Shown here: positions 15,633 to 24,492 of the stretch, piece after piece | Layout of the letters: each line of letters starts with the position of its first letter | How positions within the stretch are numbered: the stretch's first letter is position 1 | Made by a program: the position numbers and the translations under genes | Assembly: GCA_946408995.1 (NCBI GenBank) | Contig: CAMJUL010000005.1 | Location: 1-64,000 of the forward strand | DNA: 64,000 nt | Direction of reading: 5' to 3' | DNA from: an uncultured Clostridia bacterium | GTDB taxonomy: Bacteria > Bacillota > Clostridia > Christensenellales > Aristaeellaceae | Notes under the pieces: model-generated | The model's database searches: none | What the model was told of the DNA's origin: nothing | Seen by the model: the letters and a program-made list of their open reading frames with translations, nothing else

Positions 15633-18600
15633 TCACAGCCAGACTGCGGTGCTGCCATTGTTTCCCTTGGTGACCGCGAGTTGATCGTCGATCTCCTGCT
15701 TCAATTCGGAAACATGGGAAATGATGCCGATCAACCGTTTTGAACCGGCCATTTCCTTCAGGACGCGGACAGCCTGTCCCCGAGCGTGGTCATCAAGACT
15801 TCCAAAGCCCTCATCGATGAACATCATGTCCAGATGCAGGGCGGCGCTTTGGGCTTGAATACGGTCCGCCATGCCAAGGGCCAGGGAAAGCGCGGCCATA
15901 AAGGATTCACCGCCGGAAAGGGTCCTGATTTCCCTGGTTTTGCCGGTGACAAAAGAATACACCATCAGATCGAGCCCATGATTTTTCCCTTCTCCGGCAC
16001 GTTCCAGGTCGATCATTCGCATTTCATACTGTCCGCCGGTCATTTCGGTGAAGCGCTGATTGGCGGCATAGAGGATGTTTTGCAAATAAGAGCGCTGCAC
16101 AAAAGTTTCCAGATCCATTCTGCTTCCGGAGACGTTTCCGCTGAGCAGCTTGTAAAGCGTATCCAGGATCGTATACGCCTCGAGCAGGGCTTTCCGCTCG
16201 GTCCTGTGATGGACCAGCATATCCAGCACCGAAAGATTCAGCGCGAGAATGGACTGGATCTGCTGATGTGTCCGCTGCTTTTCCCTAAAGAGCCGGTCCG
16301 CTTCGGCAAAATCCTGTTCCGCGGCTTTTTTGTCCATAGGTTTCCGGCCGGAAACCAGCTCCTCCGCCGCCTGGAGCCGTCCGGAAACCAGGGAACGTCG
16401 GCTTTCCCATGACCGGACTTCCTGCCGGAGCCGTTCGATGTCCTCTTTTTTTCTGCCCTGGATCAGGGACATCCATTCCTCCTGCGTAAGATCCCTTTGA
16501 TCCAGGGCGGCTTCGTACTGCTCCCTTAACGACAAGGCCTGTCGGCTGATATCCGGCAGGCCAGCCTCTGCTTTGGCCAAAAGGGCTTTGAGATGACTGA
16601 CTTCCTCCTGCGCCCTTACCGCCGATTCTCTGGCCAGCTTTTCCTCCTTCAGCCGGAGCGCGTGCTCCTGTTCAGCCTGTGAAAGCAGCCGGTCAGCTGC
16701 CTCCATGGTATCAAGATCAACCCCCTTGCGCTTTTCACTCAGCGTTGCCTCACAAGCGGAGAGCGTACGCAGCTTTTCATTCAGGATCTCCTTGGCCCCT
16801 TCAAGCCTCCGGGCGCTGCCCTGTATGCTTTTTTCCAGCTGCTCCTGCTCGTCTCTGAGGGAAAGAAGCTGCGTCTTTCGTCTCCCGGCTTCTACGCCCT
16901 CTGCTTCGATCCGTTTGAACACTTTTTCCGCTTCCGCTGAGAGCGTATCAAGGGACGCGTCCTTTGATACGTCCACCTCAAGGGCCGCAAGCTGCTCCCG
17001 GAACAGACTGATCTCAAGGTTATACTGTTTTTTCAGTTCAAGAAACCGCGCTGCCGCGGAACCGGAGGCAGCCGAACGGGTTTCCCTTTCGCCTTCAAGG
17101 GCCTTCATACGTCCTTCTATGGCCTCAAGCGCGGCCCGATCGATCAGGGGCTCATTCTCCGTCAGGCGGGCTTTTAAAGGATGGTCGGTGGAACCGCAGA
17201 CCGGGCAGGGGTGGCCGGGAATCAGTTCCCTGGCCAGCAGTCCCGCTTGCGCTGTAAAAAAGGCGGAACGGGCCGAAAGGTATTCCTGAGAAGCCGTCTG
17301 GGCAAGTTTGGCCGCGTCGGCATACGCCCTGGCGGCTTTTTCCGCTGACGCTTCCGCTTCTTTGACTTCAAGGGACCGCGCACGCAGGGCTGTGTCCATG
17401 GCCTTCAGCTGCTCCGCGCTGTTTTGTTTCCGGGACCATAGAAGCCATTCCTCCTCCGCTCCCTGAAGGAGCCCCAGAAGGGTCGCAAGGCGATTTTTTT
17501 GGTCAGTCAGGCGATCCAGTTCCCTTTGAAGCATGTCTGCCTGCCGGCTTTCTTCCTCCCATTGGCGTTTTACCTGTTCAAGCTCCCCTTCAGCTTCCTT
17601 AACGCGCTGTAAAGCGTCCTTTGCCCGCAGGACCCGGTCCTGCACACGGGTCAGGAGGTCTCTGGCCCGGGCTGTATCTTGAAGAGAGGCGAGGTACTTT
17701 TCCTGTGCGTCGGAGGAATGCCGTTCGCTTTCCGGCAGCTTGGTCCGGCAGTTCTCCATTTCGTTTATCAAAATACGGCGCTGATCATCGTCCCTCTTCC
17801 AGTTCTGATAAAGCTGTGACAGCTCGAACGCGGCTGAGAGCTGGTCCGCCAGACGGCTGTTTGCCTCGTTTTCCTCCCGGTGGGCAAGGATCTCCTCCAG
17901 TTCTTCCCGCGCGGTCCTGCAGGCGGTGAATTGCTTTTCCGTCTCAGAGGCGAGTGCGCAGACCGCCTGCTTTTCATCCCTGTTGCCGGACAGGACTTCC
18001 AGCTCCTCCCGGGATTTGAGCACAGTCTCTTTCTCTGCAAGGCAAAAGGCGCTGAGTTCCTCCGTCAGCGCTTCAAGGTCGGTGATGGAGAACTTCCCGG
18101 TCAGGATCTGCTTGCGCGATTCCAAAAGGGGAGACCCCTCCGGAAGGGAGGGCAGTTGGATCTGCGCGCATTCACTGACTGCGGCCCTCAGGTGTGCCTG
18201 TGCGGCAGCCTCTTTTTCTTTTCGTCTTCTGGCGATTTCATTGGTAACGTCCTGATAAAATCCGGTATTGAACAGCTTCCGGAAGATGATCTTTTTATCA
18301 TCCGACTTTGCCCGAAGAAGGTCCATGAATTCGCCCTGGGCGATCATGGCGATCTGCATGAACTGCCCCTTGGTCAAGCCGATCAGTCCCTGCAGGTAAG
18401 CGTCTGTTTCTTTGACCGGATAAAGACTGCCGTCCGGCATCGTCAGTTCGACGGAGCCGGGCTGCTCCTTGCTGCCGGCGCCTCTTTTCAGTTTCCGTAT
18501 GTGACGGGGGACGCGATGGACCGTATATACCTGTCCGGCCTCCTGAAACGTCATGTCGACGCAAGGGGTCACGCCTTCATCCGTGTATTGGCTCTGAAGC

Positions 18601-18797
18601 TCGATGCCGCTCTTTTTGTTGCTCTCGCTGCTTGCTTCCCCGTAAAGCGCAAACACGATCGCATCAAAAATGGTGGTTTTTCCGGAGCCGGTGTCCCCGG
18701 TGATCAGAAAAAAGTTTTGTTTGGGCACGGTAAAATCGATCACCGTGGGCTTGCCGTAGGAACCAAAGGCCTGCATGGTCAATCGAAGCGGTCTCAT
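15633..18797 (-). CDS. sbcC: Nuclease SbcCD subunit C (SMC-like ATPase)
   Basis: Large Rad50-type ATPase that with SbcD forms the SbcCD nuclease, which cleaves hairpins and blocked DNA ends. Walker A GDTGSGKTT at about residue 34, long coiled-coil arms rich in Glu/Arg/Ala, a zinc-hook CPVCGSTDHP near residue 527, ABC signature LSGGESFMAALSLALG near 960 and Walker B MMFIDEGFGSLD near 990. The start ATG 18797 (1054 aa) is chosen because MRPLRLTMQAFGSY is the canonical beginning; the track adds 40 unrelated residues. Third gene of a pct-sbcD-sbcC unit. Confidence 0.94.
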   Translation of the reverse strand: MRPLRLTMQAFGSYGKPTVIDFTVPKQNFFLITGDTGSGKTTIFDAIVFALYGEASSESNKKSGIELQSQYTDEGVTPCVDMTFQEAGQVYTVHRVPRHIRKLKRGAGSKEQPGSVELTMPDGSLYPVKETDAYLQGLIGLTKGQFMQIAMIAQGEFMDLLRAKSDDKKIIFRKLFNTGFYQDVTNEIARRRKEKEAAAQAHLRAAVSECAQIQLPSLPEGSPLLESRKQILTGKFSITDLEALTEELSAFCLAEKETVLKSREELEVLSGNRDEKQAVCALASETEKQFTACRTAREELEEILAHREENEANSRLADQLSAAFELSQLYQNWKRDDDQRRILINEMENCRTKLPESERHSSDAQEKYLASLQDTARARDLLTRVQDRVLRAKDALQRVKEAEGELEQVKRQWEEESRQADMLQRELDRLTDQKNRLATLLGLLQGAEEEWLLWSRKQNSAEQLKAMDTALRARSLEVKEAEASAEKAARAYADAAKLAQTASQEYLSARSAFFTAQAGLLARELIPGHPCPVCGSTDHPLKARLTENEPLIDRAALEAIEGRMKALEGERETRSAASGSAAARFLELKKQYNLEISLFREQLAALEVDVSKDASLDTLSAEAEKVFKRIEAEGVEAGRRKTQLLSLRDEQEQLEKSIQGSARRLEGAKEILNEKLRTLSACEATLSEKRKGVDLDTMEAADRLLSQAEQEHALRLKEEKLARESAVRAQEEVSHLKALLAKAEAGLPDISRQALSLREQYEAALDQRDLTQEEWMSLIQGRKKEDIERLRQEVRSWESRRSLVSGRLQAAEELVSGRKPMDKKAAEQDFAEADRLFREKQRTHQQIQSILALNLSVLDMLVHHRTERKALLEAYTILDTLYKLLSGNVSGSRMDLETFVQRSYLQNILYAANQRFTEMTGGQYEMRMIDLERAGEGKNHGLDLMVYSFVTGKTREIRTLSGGESFMAALSLALGMADRIQAQSAALHLDMMFIDEGFGSLDDHARGQAVRVLKEMAGSKRLIGIISHVSELKQEIDDQLAVTKGNNGSTAVWL

Positions 18798-18831
18798 AGC
18801 CTGTCCCTTTCCGTTTTCCGTTTCGTTCAGC

Positions 18832-19983
18832 TCATCCGCCGGTTTGGTCCCGAACCGTGTTGATGACGTCCTGAAGGATCGTTCGCTCCCTTTCATCCGC
18901 GGATTTGAGAAAATCAAGGATCATTTCAAACGGATCTTTCAAAGCCTCTTCCGGAACAGGGCGAAGATCCGCCCTGCGAATGTCACATCTGCGGACCTGC
19001 AGAAGATTCGGAAACGCATTCCGAAGGCGATCCAGGGCATCCGCGGAATCCAGATCCACCGGATCGGTCAGCAGGACAGTCACATAATCATCGCAGGCAT
19101 CTTCAAGGACGTCTTTCAGAAGGCCTTTGATGACCCGAACCTGTCTGAGGGGCGTCAGCGGGAGGCTTTGGACGGACAGCCGGCCCTTTTCTTTCAATTC
19201 GACGCACAGCAGCGCTTTCTGCTGGCCCGCTTCCGATACAGAACTGCAGAGAGGGGTTCCGGAGTAGCGGAAAGCTTTATTCCCAACGGTCATGGGTTTG
19301 TGGATGTGCCCAAGCGCCGCATAATCAAAGGGGGCGAGGACCGCGGCGGGGATCGCGTCGATGTTTCCGGCCATTCGGATCTCGCTGTCCGCGCGTTCGA
19401 TCTCTTCCGGAAGGGCGCCGGCAGGCAGATAAAACTGATGACTGACAAGAACGTTCCGGTCACGTGTGTCGATGCGTTCGCGTTCGATCATCGCCGAGAC
19501 GGCTTCCGCATATGAAAGGCAGGATCCATCGGGCCGGTTTCCCGTGATCGAGCGGACCATAGACGGACGGATAAAAGGAAGAAGATAAAAATGAACGTTT
19601 CCGTAAGGATCCTGCAGCGTGACTTTTTCCAATGATTCCCCGGCAGCCTTCGGAGGATGTCCGGCCATATAAAGGCGCTGCCTGCGAAGGAACCCTCTGT
19701 ACAGATTCAGCCTGTCCGGGCTGTCGTGATTTCCGCTGATCACCATGACCGCTGCGTCAGGAATGGCGGCGCACAGGTCGGAGACAAAGGCGTCGAACAC
19801 CTCCACGGCCTCCGCGCTGGGAAGTGGTTTGTCAAAGATATCCCCGGCGATCACGAACGCGTCCGGCTTCTCGGCGGCGGCAATGCGGCAGATCTGGCGC
19901 AGAATATGACACTGATCCTCTTTCAGATCGTGGTTGATCAGTTTGAGCCCGATATGCAGGTCACTGGTATGAAGGATTTTCAT
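18832..19983 (-). CDS. sbcD: Nuclease SbcCD subunit D (Mre11-type exonuclease)
   Basis: Calcineurin-like metallophosphoesterase. MKILHTSDLHIGLKL (D-x-H), AGDIFDKPLPS (GD), SGNHDSPDRL (GNHD), LVSHQFYLPAG and LGHIHKP (GHxH) supply the metal ligands in order. 383 aa with an SbcD C-terminal capping domain. GAGAGGA precedes the ATG. It begins ten bases after the CoA-transferase stop and is followed by sbcC after 34 bases. Confidence 0.94.
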   Translation of the reverse strand: MKILHTSDLHIGLKLINHDLKEDQCHILRQICRIAAAEKPDAFVIAGDIFDKPLPSAEAVEVFDAFVSDLCAAIPDAAVMVISGNHDSPDRLNLYRGFLRRQRLYMAGHPPKAAGESLEKVTLQDPYGNVHFYLLPFIRPSMVRSITGNRPDGSCLSYAEAVSAMIERERIDTRDRNVLVSHQFYLPAGALPEEIERADSEIRMAGNIDAIPAAVLAPFDYAALGHIHKPMTVGNKAFRYSGTPLCSSVSEAGQQKALLCVELKEKGRLSVQSLPLTPLRQVRVIKGLLKDVLEDACDDYVTVLLTDPVDLDSADALDRLRNAFPNLLQVRRCDIRRADLRPVPEEALKDPFEMILDFLKSADERERTILQDVINTVRDQTGG

Positions 19984-19993
19984 AGGCGTCCTC

Positions 19994-21526
19994 TCAGGAA
20001 CGTTTCAGGTCCGGATGAAGCTGCACAGGGAAAGGAAGAAGGGACAGAACGTCTTTTTCCATATCCACCCCTGGATAGACCTCTTTCAGGCATAGCCCTG
20101 AGGGACACAGTTCAAAGACGCACCTTTCCGTGACGTATAATACCCGCTGTCCGTTCTTTATTGCCCGGTCAGCCGAAAAACTGACGGAACGGACGTTGGA
20201 AACAAATTTAGGAATGACGCCGTTCTGGAGAATGGTGACTTCGTCTTTTTTCCGCTCGATCAAAAGCCCGTGTGTGTTGAATGTCAGGCAGAAAATGACC
20301 GTAGGGGTATTGGCCGTGATATTGGCGAACCCACCGATGCCCGAGAAGGCATCCGGCCCCCGGTGGGAATTGGCATTCCCGAACCGGTCCACTTCAAACG
20401 CCCCCATAAAGCAAATGTTGAGTCCGCCGGAATCATACAAATCAAACTGGTTGGCCATATCATAGACCGACGCGGCGCCGATCATGGCGCCGAAGACGGT
20501 TCCGGACGCGGGAAACCCGCCGATGCCTCCGGATTCGACGGTCAGGGTGATTTTATCCAGGAGGTTGTTCTTCCTGGCATATTTGGCGACCGTTTCCGGA
20601 ATGCCGATGCCGATATTGACGATATCGTCCTCGCGAAGCTCCCGCGCGGCCCTTCGGCCAATGGTGTTGTACGCAGGATTGCTTTTGCTTTTGGCCTGAC
20701 TCAGCTCGTCGATCATCTCCTGCCAGCCCTTCCATTCCTCATAGGGGATCTCAAAGGAACCGGTCAGTGCCTTGAAGGCCACAGGCCTGGTTTCAGGCTC
20801 CGTCACTACAAGTACATCTACCAGGCATCCTGGAATAATGGTGTTGCGGGGCCGGGAAGGCGTGGTTACAAGCCGGTCCACCTGCACGATGACCAGACCA
20901 TGGTTGGCTTTGGCCGCCTGACATATGGACAGGGCGTCCCCGGACATGTACATATCGTCAAAGGAAACATTGCCGAACCGGTCCGCAGCGGTGCCCTTGA
21001 TCAGGGCGACGTTGATAGGCGGCAGCTGGTAGTACAGAAACTCCTCGCCGTCCACCTGGACCAGCTTGCAGAGGGAAGCATCCTTGGAAAGACGGTTGAT
21101 CCCGGGCCCTTCTCGTCTGGGATCCACAAAAATATCCAATCCCACCTTGGAGAGCGCCCCGGGAAGGCCTCCGGCCTGGGCCCGTATGGCGTGGGAAATG
21201 CAGCCAAGGGGGAGATTGTATGCCTCGAACCGGTCTTCCATGACGATTTTTTTGGTTGAAAGCATGGCGCCGAAATGGCCGCAGATCAGTTTTTTGACTG
21301 CGCCTTCCCGGATATATCCCTCCGCGTTTCTGTTTTCATCCCAAACGCCGAATCCTGCGCTTGAGATCAAGGTCAGGTTGTTGGGTTCCCCAAATGAATG
21401 GAACCGTCTGTAAAGCGCTTCGTGAAGCTCCACAGGGTTTTCGATCCCGACAAAGGAGTTCACGCAAATGCAGTCCCCGTTTCGGATCAGTTTGACGGCG
21501 TCGTCGGAAGACAAAATTCTAAACAT
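19994..21526 (-). CDS. Acyl-CoA:carboxylate (acetate/propionate) CoA-transferase, fused alpha-beta type
   Basis: Family I CoA-transferase similar to propionate CoA-transferase (Pct) and YdiF, moving CoA between short-chain acids. About 510 aa with both halves fused: N-terminal half begins SSDDAVKLIRNGDCICVNSF; the C-terminal half has GIGIPE and VESGGIGGFPASG, whose glutamate is the expected nucleophile that forms the CoA thioester. Useful in a fermentative anaerobe for propionate, lactate or butyrate metabolism. First gene ahead of sbcDC; its -35 overlaps a perfect 12-bp palindrome. The exact acids used cannot be told. Confidence 0.88.
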   Translation of the reverse strand: MFRILSSDDAVKLIRNGDCICVNSFVGIENPVELHEALYRRFHSFGEPNNLTLISSAGFGVWDENRNAEGYIREGAVKKLICGHFGAMLSTKKIVMEDRFEAYNLPLGCISHAIRAQAGGLPGALSKVGLDIFVDPRREGPGINRLSKDASLCKLVQVDGEEFLYYQLPPINVALIKGTAADRFGNVSFDDMYMSGDALSICQAAKANHGLVIVQVDRLVTTPSRPRNTIIPGCLVDVLVVTEPETRPVAFKALTGSFEIPYEEWKGWQEMIDELSQAKSKSNPAYNTIGRRAARELREDDIVNIGIGIPETVAKYARKNNLLDKITLTVESGGIGGFPASGTVFGAMIGAASVYDMANQFDLYDSGGLNICFMGAFEVDRFGNANSHRGPDAFSGIGGFANITANTPTVIFCLTFNTHGLLIERKKDEVTILQNGVIPKFVSNVRSVSFSADRAIKNGQRVLYVTERCVFELCPSGLCLKEVYPGVDMEKDVLSLLPFPVQLHPDLKRS

Positions 21527-21597
21527 TGGTTTGTCCTTTCAATAAAGAAACAATCCGGTCCAGGCGCGTTTGCAGGGCTGAAAAAAAGAACCAGTCA

Positions 21598-21629
21598 ACT
21601 ATAGCACGGACTTGAGAAACTGTACAGTT
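21598..21629 (-). promoter_or_regulatory. Promoter of pct-sbcD-sbcC with overlapping palindrome
   Basis: Reverse strand TGTACA, 17 bases, TATAGT with a TGC just upstream (extended -10). The -35 is the centre of the perfect palindrome AACTGTACAGTT (21618-21629), which is a possible operator. Confidence 0.55.
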
Positions 21630-21646
21630 CCTTTTTGAAAACAGGC

Positions 21647-21675
21647 TTGCGGGATTTGTCTTTCGGGCATATAAT
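21647..21675 (+). promoter_or_regulatory. Promoter of the DUF6508 gene
   Basis: TTGCGG, 17 bases, TATAAT, diverging from the CoA-transferase promoter. Confidence 0.55.
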
Positions 21676-21730
21676 AATGTAAAAGACTGTGTCTTGGCAG
21701 ACACAAATCAATAAAAAGAGGAACACACAA

Positions 21731-22099
21731 ATGACCGAACAGTATCGTTCTTTGACTGCATATATCGAGCCCATCAAACGGATGTCGGAAAGCTGTCATG
21801 AGGGCTGGAGCAGAGAGGGGGACTCCGCCCTGGTCCATTCCTTTGCCGATACCTTCCATGATTTTGTAAATGAGCGGACGGATCTGCGTCTGGATTATTA
21901 CCGGGATATCCTGGCCCAGAACGGGATCGTGACAGACCGGCTGGACGAGGCGGACGTTTCCTCCAAAGACGCCGTCTGCGTGCTTGCAATGATGTTCGCG
22001 GCGGTACGCGCGGAACGCTTCTGCGATGGATTTTTGCTGGAAAATTGCAAGAACGGCACCATCGTACGCTGGCTTGAGCGTCTCAAAAGCCTGGATTGA
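21731..22099 (+). CDS. DUF6508 family protein, function unknown
   Basis: 122-aa mainly helical, acidic, soluble protein. The C-terminal VRAERFCDGFLLENCKNGTI followed by VRWLERL is what I recognise as the DUF6508 signature found in small clostridial proteins; no catalytic motif is evident and no function is known to me. The track start is a GTG/TTG type 14 codons upstream; ATG 21731, preceded by AAGAGGAACACACAA, is preferred. It converges on the recombinase gene with only 13 bases between the stops. TGAACC-ggaggca-GGTTCA there is too short, and lacks a T run, to call a terminator. Confidence 0.7.
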   Translation: MTEQYRSLTAYIEPIKRMSESCHEGWSREGDSALVHSFADTFHDFVNERTDLRLDYYRDILAQNGIVTDRLDEADVSSKDAVCVLAMMFAAVRAERFCDGFLLENCKNGTIVRWLERLKSLD

Positions 22100-22112
22100 A
22101 CCGGAGGCAGGT

Positions 22113-23237
22113 TCAGGATCGCTCCTGATGCGGGTCCACCCAGGTAACGCTGCCGGCGGCCGCTCTTTTCTGATCCTCATCCGAGGCGGCGTAATGGGAA
22201 CGGGTCGTATTGACATTGGAATGCCCAAGACTTGCGGCCACAAGATAGATATCGCCTGTCTCCCTGTACAGATTTGTACCGTAAGTGGAACGCAGTTTGT
22301 GGGGGCTGAGTCGCTTTTTGAGCGGCGCGGCACAGGAGGCGTATTTCTTGACCAGATCCTGAAGTGCGCGCGCGCTGATGCGCTTTCTTTGCGTAGAGAG
22401 GAACAAGGCGTTCTCATGTCCGGGAAACGGTTCGATTTCCTTCCGCTGGCGGTAATACGCCTCAAGTGCGTCCCGGACCTGGTCGTTAAAATATAAAATC
22501 ACCTGATTTCCGCCTTTCCGGGTCACGACAAATCCCTTGCTGTCCAAATCTACATCGTCCATATCCAGGCCGATCAACTCGCTTGCCCGGATCCCGGTCC
22601 CGACCAGCATACAAATAATGGCCATATCCCTGAGCCGGGTGTTGTTCAGGTATTTTTTTTGCCTTTCGCTCAGACCTTCTCCACTGTATACCGTATCCAG
22701 CATCCGGCTGACTTCCTCCCGGTCCAGATAGACAATGGGCTTTTCACGGATCTTGGGCATGGCTATTTTCTCTGTGACGTTCTGTCGGATGTATTCGTGT
22801 GTATACAGGTATTTATAAAAGGACCGGATGGCAGATAGTTTTCTGGCAATGGATACATCCTGATTGGTGGTAAATTCCGGAAGCGCCTCCTGATCCTCAA
22901 ACAGCGCGTCCGAGCCGTAATCCGGCTTGACGTATAAACGAAGGTATTCCTGATACATCTCCAAATCCCGCAGGGTGACTTTTTCCAGGTCCGAAGCCGT
23001 AAAACCGTCCGGCTTGAGATGACCAAAGGGAGGACGCTCAAGCACCAGGTAAAAGAAGAACGTCCGCAGATCATGCACATAGCCGAGCCTGGTCAGCGGC
23101 GTCGTTGTCGACAGAATGGAACGGATATAGTCATGGCAAAGTGGCGGAAGTTCCCGGAGGATCTCCGTTACCTGTCGCTGGATTTTTTGTCTGTGGGCTT
23201 CCTGATAGCTCAAAGGGCTTTTGCCGGCCATAAGCAT
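22113..23237 (-). CDS. Tyrosine site-specific recombinase (XerC/D-like)
   Basis: 374-aa tyrosine recombinase. N-terminal SAM-like core-binding domain (to about residue 165, ends with IARKLSAIRSFYKYLY), then the catalytic domain: first Arg in GTGIRASELIGLDMDDVD, Lys in VTRKGGNQ, HxxR in SPHKLRSTYGT, His in LGHSNVNTTRSHY and the nucleophile tyrosine in that same stretch. All catalytic residues are present. Longer at the N-terminus than XerC/XerD (about 300 aa) and not next to a dif-like site known to me. Strong promoter directly upstream, abutting a perfect 14-6-14 inverted repeat that resembles a recombinase core site. Role (chromosome dimer resolution, DNA switch or element mobility) is open. 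Confidence 0.9.
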   Translation of the reverse strand: MLMAGKSPLSYQEAHRQKIQRQVTEILRELPPLCHDYIRSILSTTTPLTRLGYVHDLRTFFFYLVLERPPFGHLKPDGFTASDLEKVTLRDLEMYQEYLRLYVKPDYGSDALFEDQEALPEFTTNQDVSIARKLSAIRSFYKYLYTHEYIRQNVTEKIAMPKIREKPIVYLDREEVSRMLDTVYSGEGLSERQKKYLNNTRLRDMAIICMLVGTGIRASELIGLDMDDVDLDSKGFVVTRKGGNQVILYFNDQVRDALEAYYRQRKEIEPFPGHENALFLSTQRKRISARALQDLVKKYASCAAPLKKRLSPHKLRSTYGTNLYRETGDIYLVAASLGHSNVNTTRSHYAASDEDQKRAAAGSVTWVDPHQERS

Positions 23238-23289
23238 GGACCTCCGATGGTTGAATCAATCCGGATTAAAACCACTGCCGGATGCTTTT

Positions 23290-23318
23290 AGTATACTCCC
23301 CCTGCTTTCGGATGTCAA
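23290..23318 (-). promoter_or_regulatory. Promoter of the tyrosine recombinase gene
   Basis: Reverse strand TTGACA, 17 bases, TATACT; near-consensus. Its -35 touches the inverted repeat at 23318. Confidence 0.75.
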
Positions 23319-23351
23319 TCTCTGCCGAAAAGTGACATTTTCGGCAGAGAT
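23318..23351. repeat. Perfect 14-6-14 inverted repeat beside the recombinase promoter
   Basis: ATCTCTGCCGAAAA (23318-23331), spacer gtgaca, TTTTCGGCAGAGAT (23338-23351). Arm length and six-base spacer are of the kind seen in tyrosine-recombinase core sites (dif has 11-6-11). It lacks a T run in either direction, so it is not a terminator. It could also be an operator for the recombinase promoter. Confidence 0.9.
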
Positions 23352-23695
23352 ATAGAATGATTCCCCCCCTTTCCAGATTCCGTGAAATCGCGCCGATGGT
23401 CTGGCGTCACCGCACGCCTCTTTGATCATCGCAGGATTTCGATAAGTCCGATGTGTTCAAGACGCTTCTCTCCGGTACGGCATCCCGATCAGAAAATCCT
23501 TTTTCCTGTTTTCAATAGGATTATTCGTACAGCCACACAAAAACAGGCCGTTTTTCGTTCATGGTCCTTTTCATCTGGTTCAGGGGGCTTGAAAGGTCTT
23601 TTTGCATTTTCTTTCAATTTGTCAAAAGAAGGATGCCTTGCAAGGTGTACCGGATCCTTCCCCTCCCGGTTTTCTTGCAGGATGCCTCCCTTGAT
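23352..23695. other. 344-base stretch without a convincing gene between repeat copies
   Basis: Lies between the palindrome and a further single copy of its arm. The forward ORF across it (starts 23382) is rich in Ser/Arg/Phe and has no recognisable motif; codon use is unlike the neighbours. I see a good TTGACA on the reverse strand near 23620 but no matching -10. Being bounded by inverted copies of the repeat, it could be an invertible segment. Confidence 0.4.
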
Positions 23696-23711
23696 ATTTT
23701 CGGCAGAGATA
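23696..23711 (+). repeat. Third copy of the recombinase-site arm
   Basis: ATTTTCGGCAGAGATA, identical over 16 bases to 23337-23352. It is in direct orientation to the right arm and inverted to the left arm of the palindrome, and sits 52 bases before the -35 of the next promoter. No partner arm is found at the six-base spacing here. Confidence 0.85.
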
Positions 23712-23762
23712 GGGATTTGCTCCTCCCCCTTCCATGCGCCGCGAAAGATTCGATCTTCGGAA

Positions 23763-23791
23763 TTGACCTTTTCTTTCTGAACAGGTATAAT
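23763..23791 (+). promoter_or_regulatory. Promoter of the phosphoribosyltransferase-deaminase-epimerase cassette
   Basis: TTGACC, 17 bases, TATAAT; close to consensus, 50 bases before the start codon. Confidence 0.78.
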
Positions 23792-23841
23792 GATATCAAT
23801 CGCTTCCACGCGTCTGAACACATAAACCGGAGGGATGTAAA

Positions 23842-24483
23842 ATGGCCATTCAGCTTTTTGATATGCCCAGTGTTGACGGGAGTCTTCCTTTCCGCGCGGC
23901 AAGGGGGCATTTTGCGACCAGCCACAGTCATGTCAATTATTATATCGACCTGACGATGACAAAGCATCGTTTGTCCGAGGCAAGGCTTGCCGCCAGAATC
24001 CTTTGCAGCAAGTATCAGTCCTCTACCATTATTGACACCATTCTTTGTCTGGATGGGACGGAGGTTCTCGGCGCGTGCCTTGCCAGCGCTCTTTCGGAAG
24101 CGGGCTACATGAATATGAATGCCCACAGAACCATTTATGTGCTTACGCCGGAACATACCTCCGGAAGTCAGCTGATTTTCCGCGACAACACGGCCCCGAT
24201 GATCGTCGGCAAGCATGTTTTGGTGCTCTCCTCCTCTGTTACCACCGGCTATACGGCCCAGGCCGCAGTTGAAGCCATTCGTTATTATAACGGCATCACG
24301 GTCGGGATCAGCGCCATTTATTCTTATCTGGATCAATGCGAGGGGTTCCCGGTGATGAGCATCTTCAATACCCGGGACAATCTTCCGGATTATATGACCT
24401 GTTCCTCACATGACTGTCCCCTTTGCAAAGCGGGCAAAAAGCTGGACGGCATGATAAACAGTCATGGCATTTCCACTTTCTGA
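23842..24483 (+). CDS. Phosphoribosyltransferase-like protein (orotate PRTase-like), acidic PRPP motif altered
   Basis: 213 aa. The segment VLVLSSSVTTGYTAQAAVEA (near residue 126-145) aligns with the PRPP-binding loop of type I phosphoribosyltransferases, normally hhhhDDhhTTG(G/S)T; here the two acidic residues are replaced by serines while TTG is kept. A C-terminal CSSHDCPLCKAGKKLDG looks like a small metal-binding cysteine cluster, also present in some orotate-PRTase-like clostridial proteins. It may use or only sense a phosphoribosyl or nucleotide ligand. GGAGGGATGTAAA precedes the ATG. First gene of a cassette with a deaminase-like protein; a hairpin with T tracts sits between them. Confidence 0.72.
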   Translation: MAIQLFDMPSVDGSLPFRAARGHFATSHSHVNYYIDLTMTKHRLSEARLAARILCSKYQSSTIIDTILCLDGTEVLGACLASALSEAGYMNMNAHRTIYVLTPEHTSGSQLIFRDNTAPMIVGKHVLVLSSSVTTGYTAQAAVEAIRYYNGITVGISAIYSYLDQCEGFPVMSIFNTRDNLPDYMTCSSHDCPLCKAGKKLDGMINSHGISTF

Positions 24484-24492
24484 CGGAACATC

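Noticed and set aside
20270-21259. 329-codon forward ORF
   Set aside because: Antisense to the CoA-transferase gene; no ribosome site or family motif.
23318-23351. Palindrome as an intrinsic terminator
   Set aside because: No T run on either side and it sits upstream of promoters rather than behind a gene.
23382-23780. 132-codon forward ORF in the recombinase-cassette gap
   Set aside because: Ser/Arg/Phe-rich without motif, spans repeat copy 3 and the TTGACC box of a good promoter; no ribosome site.
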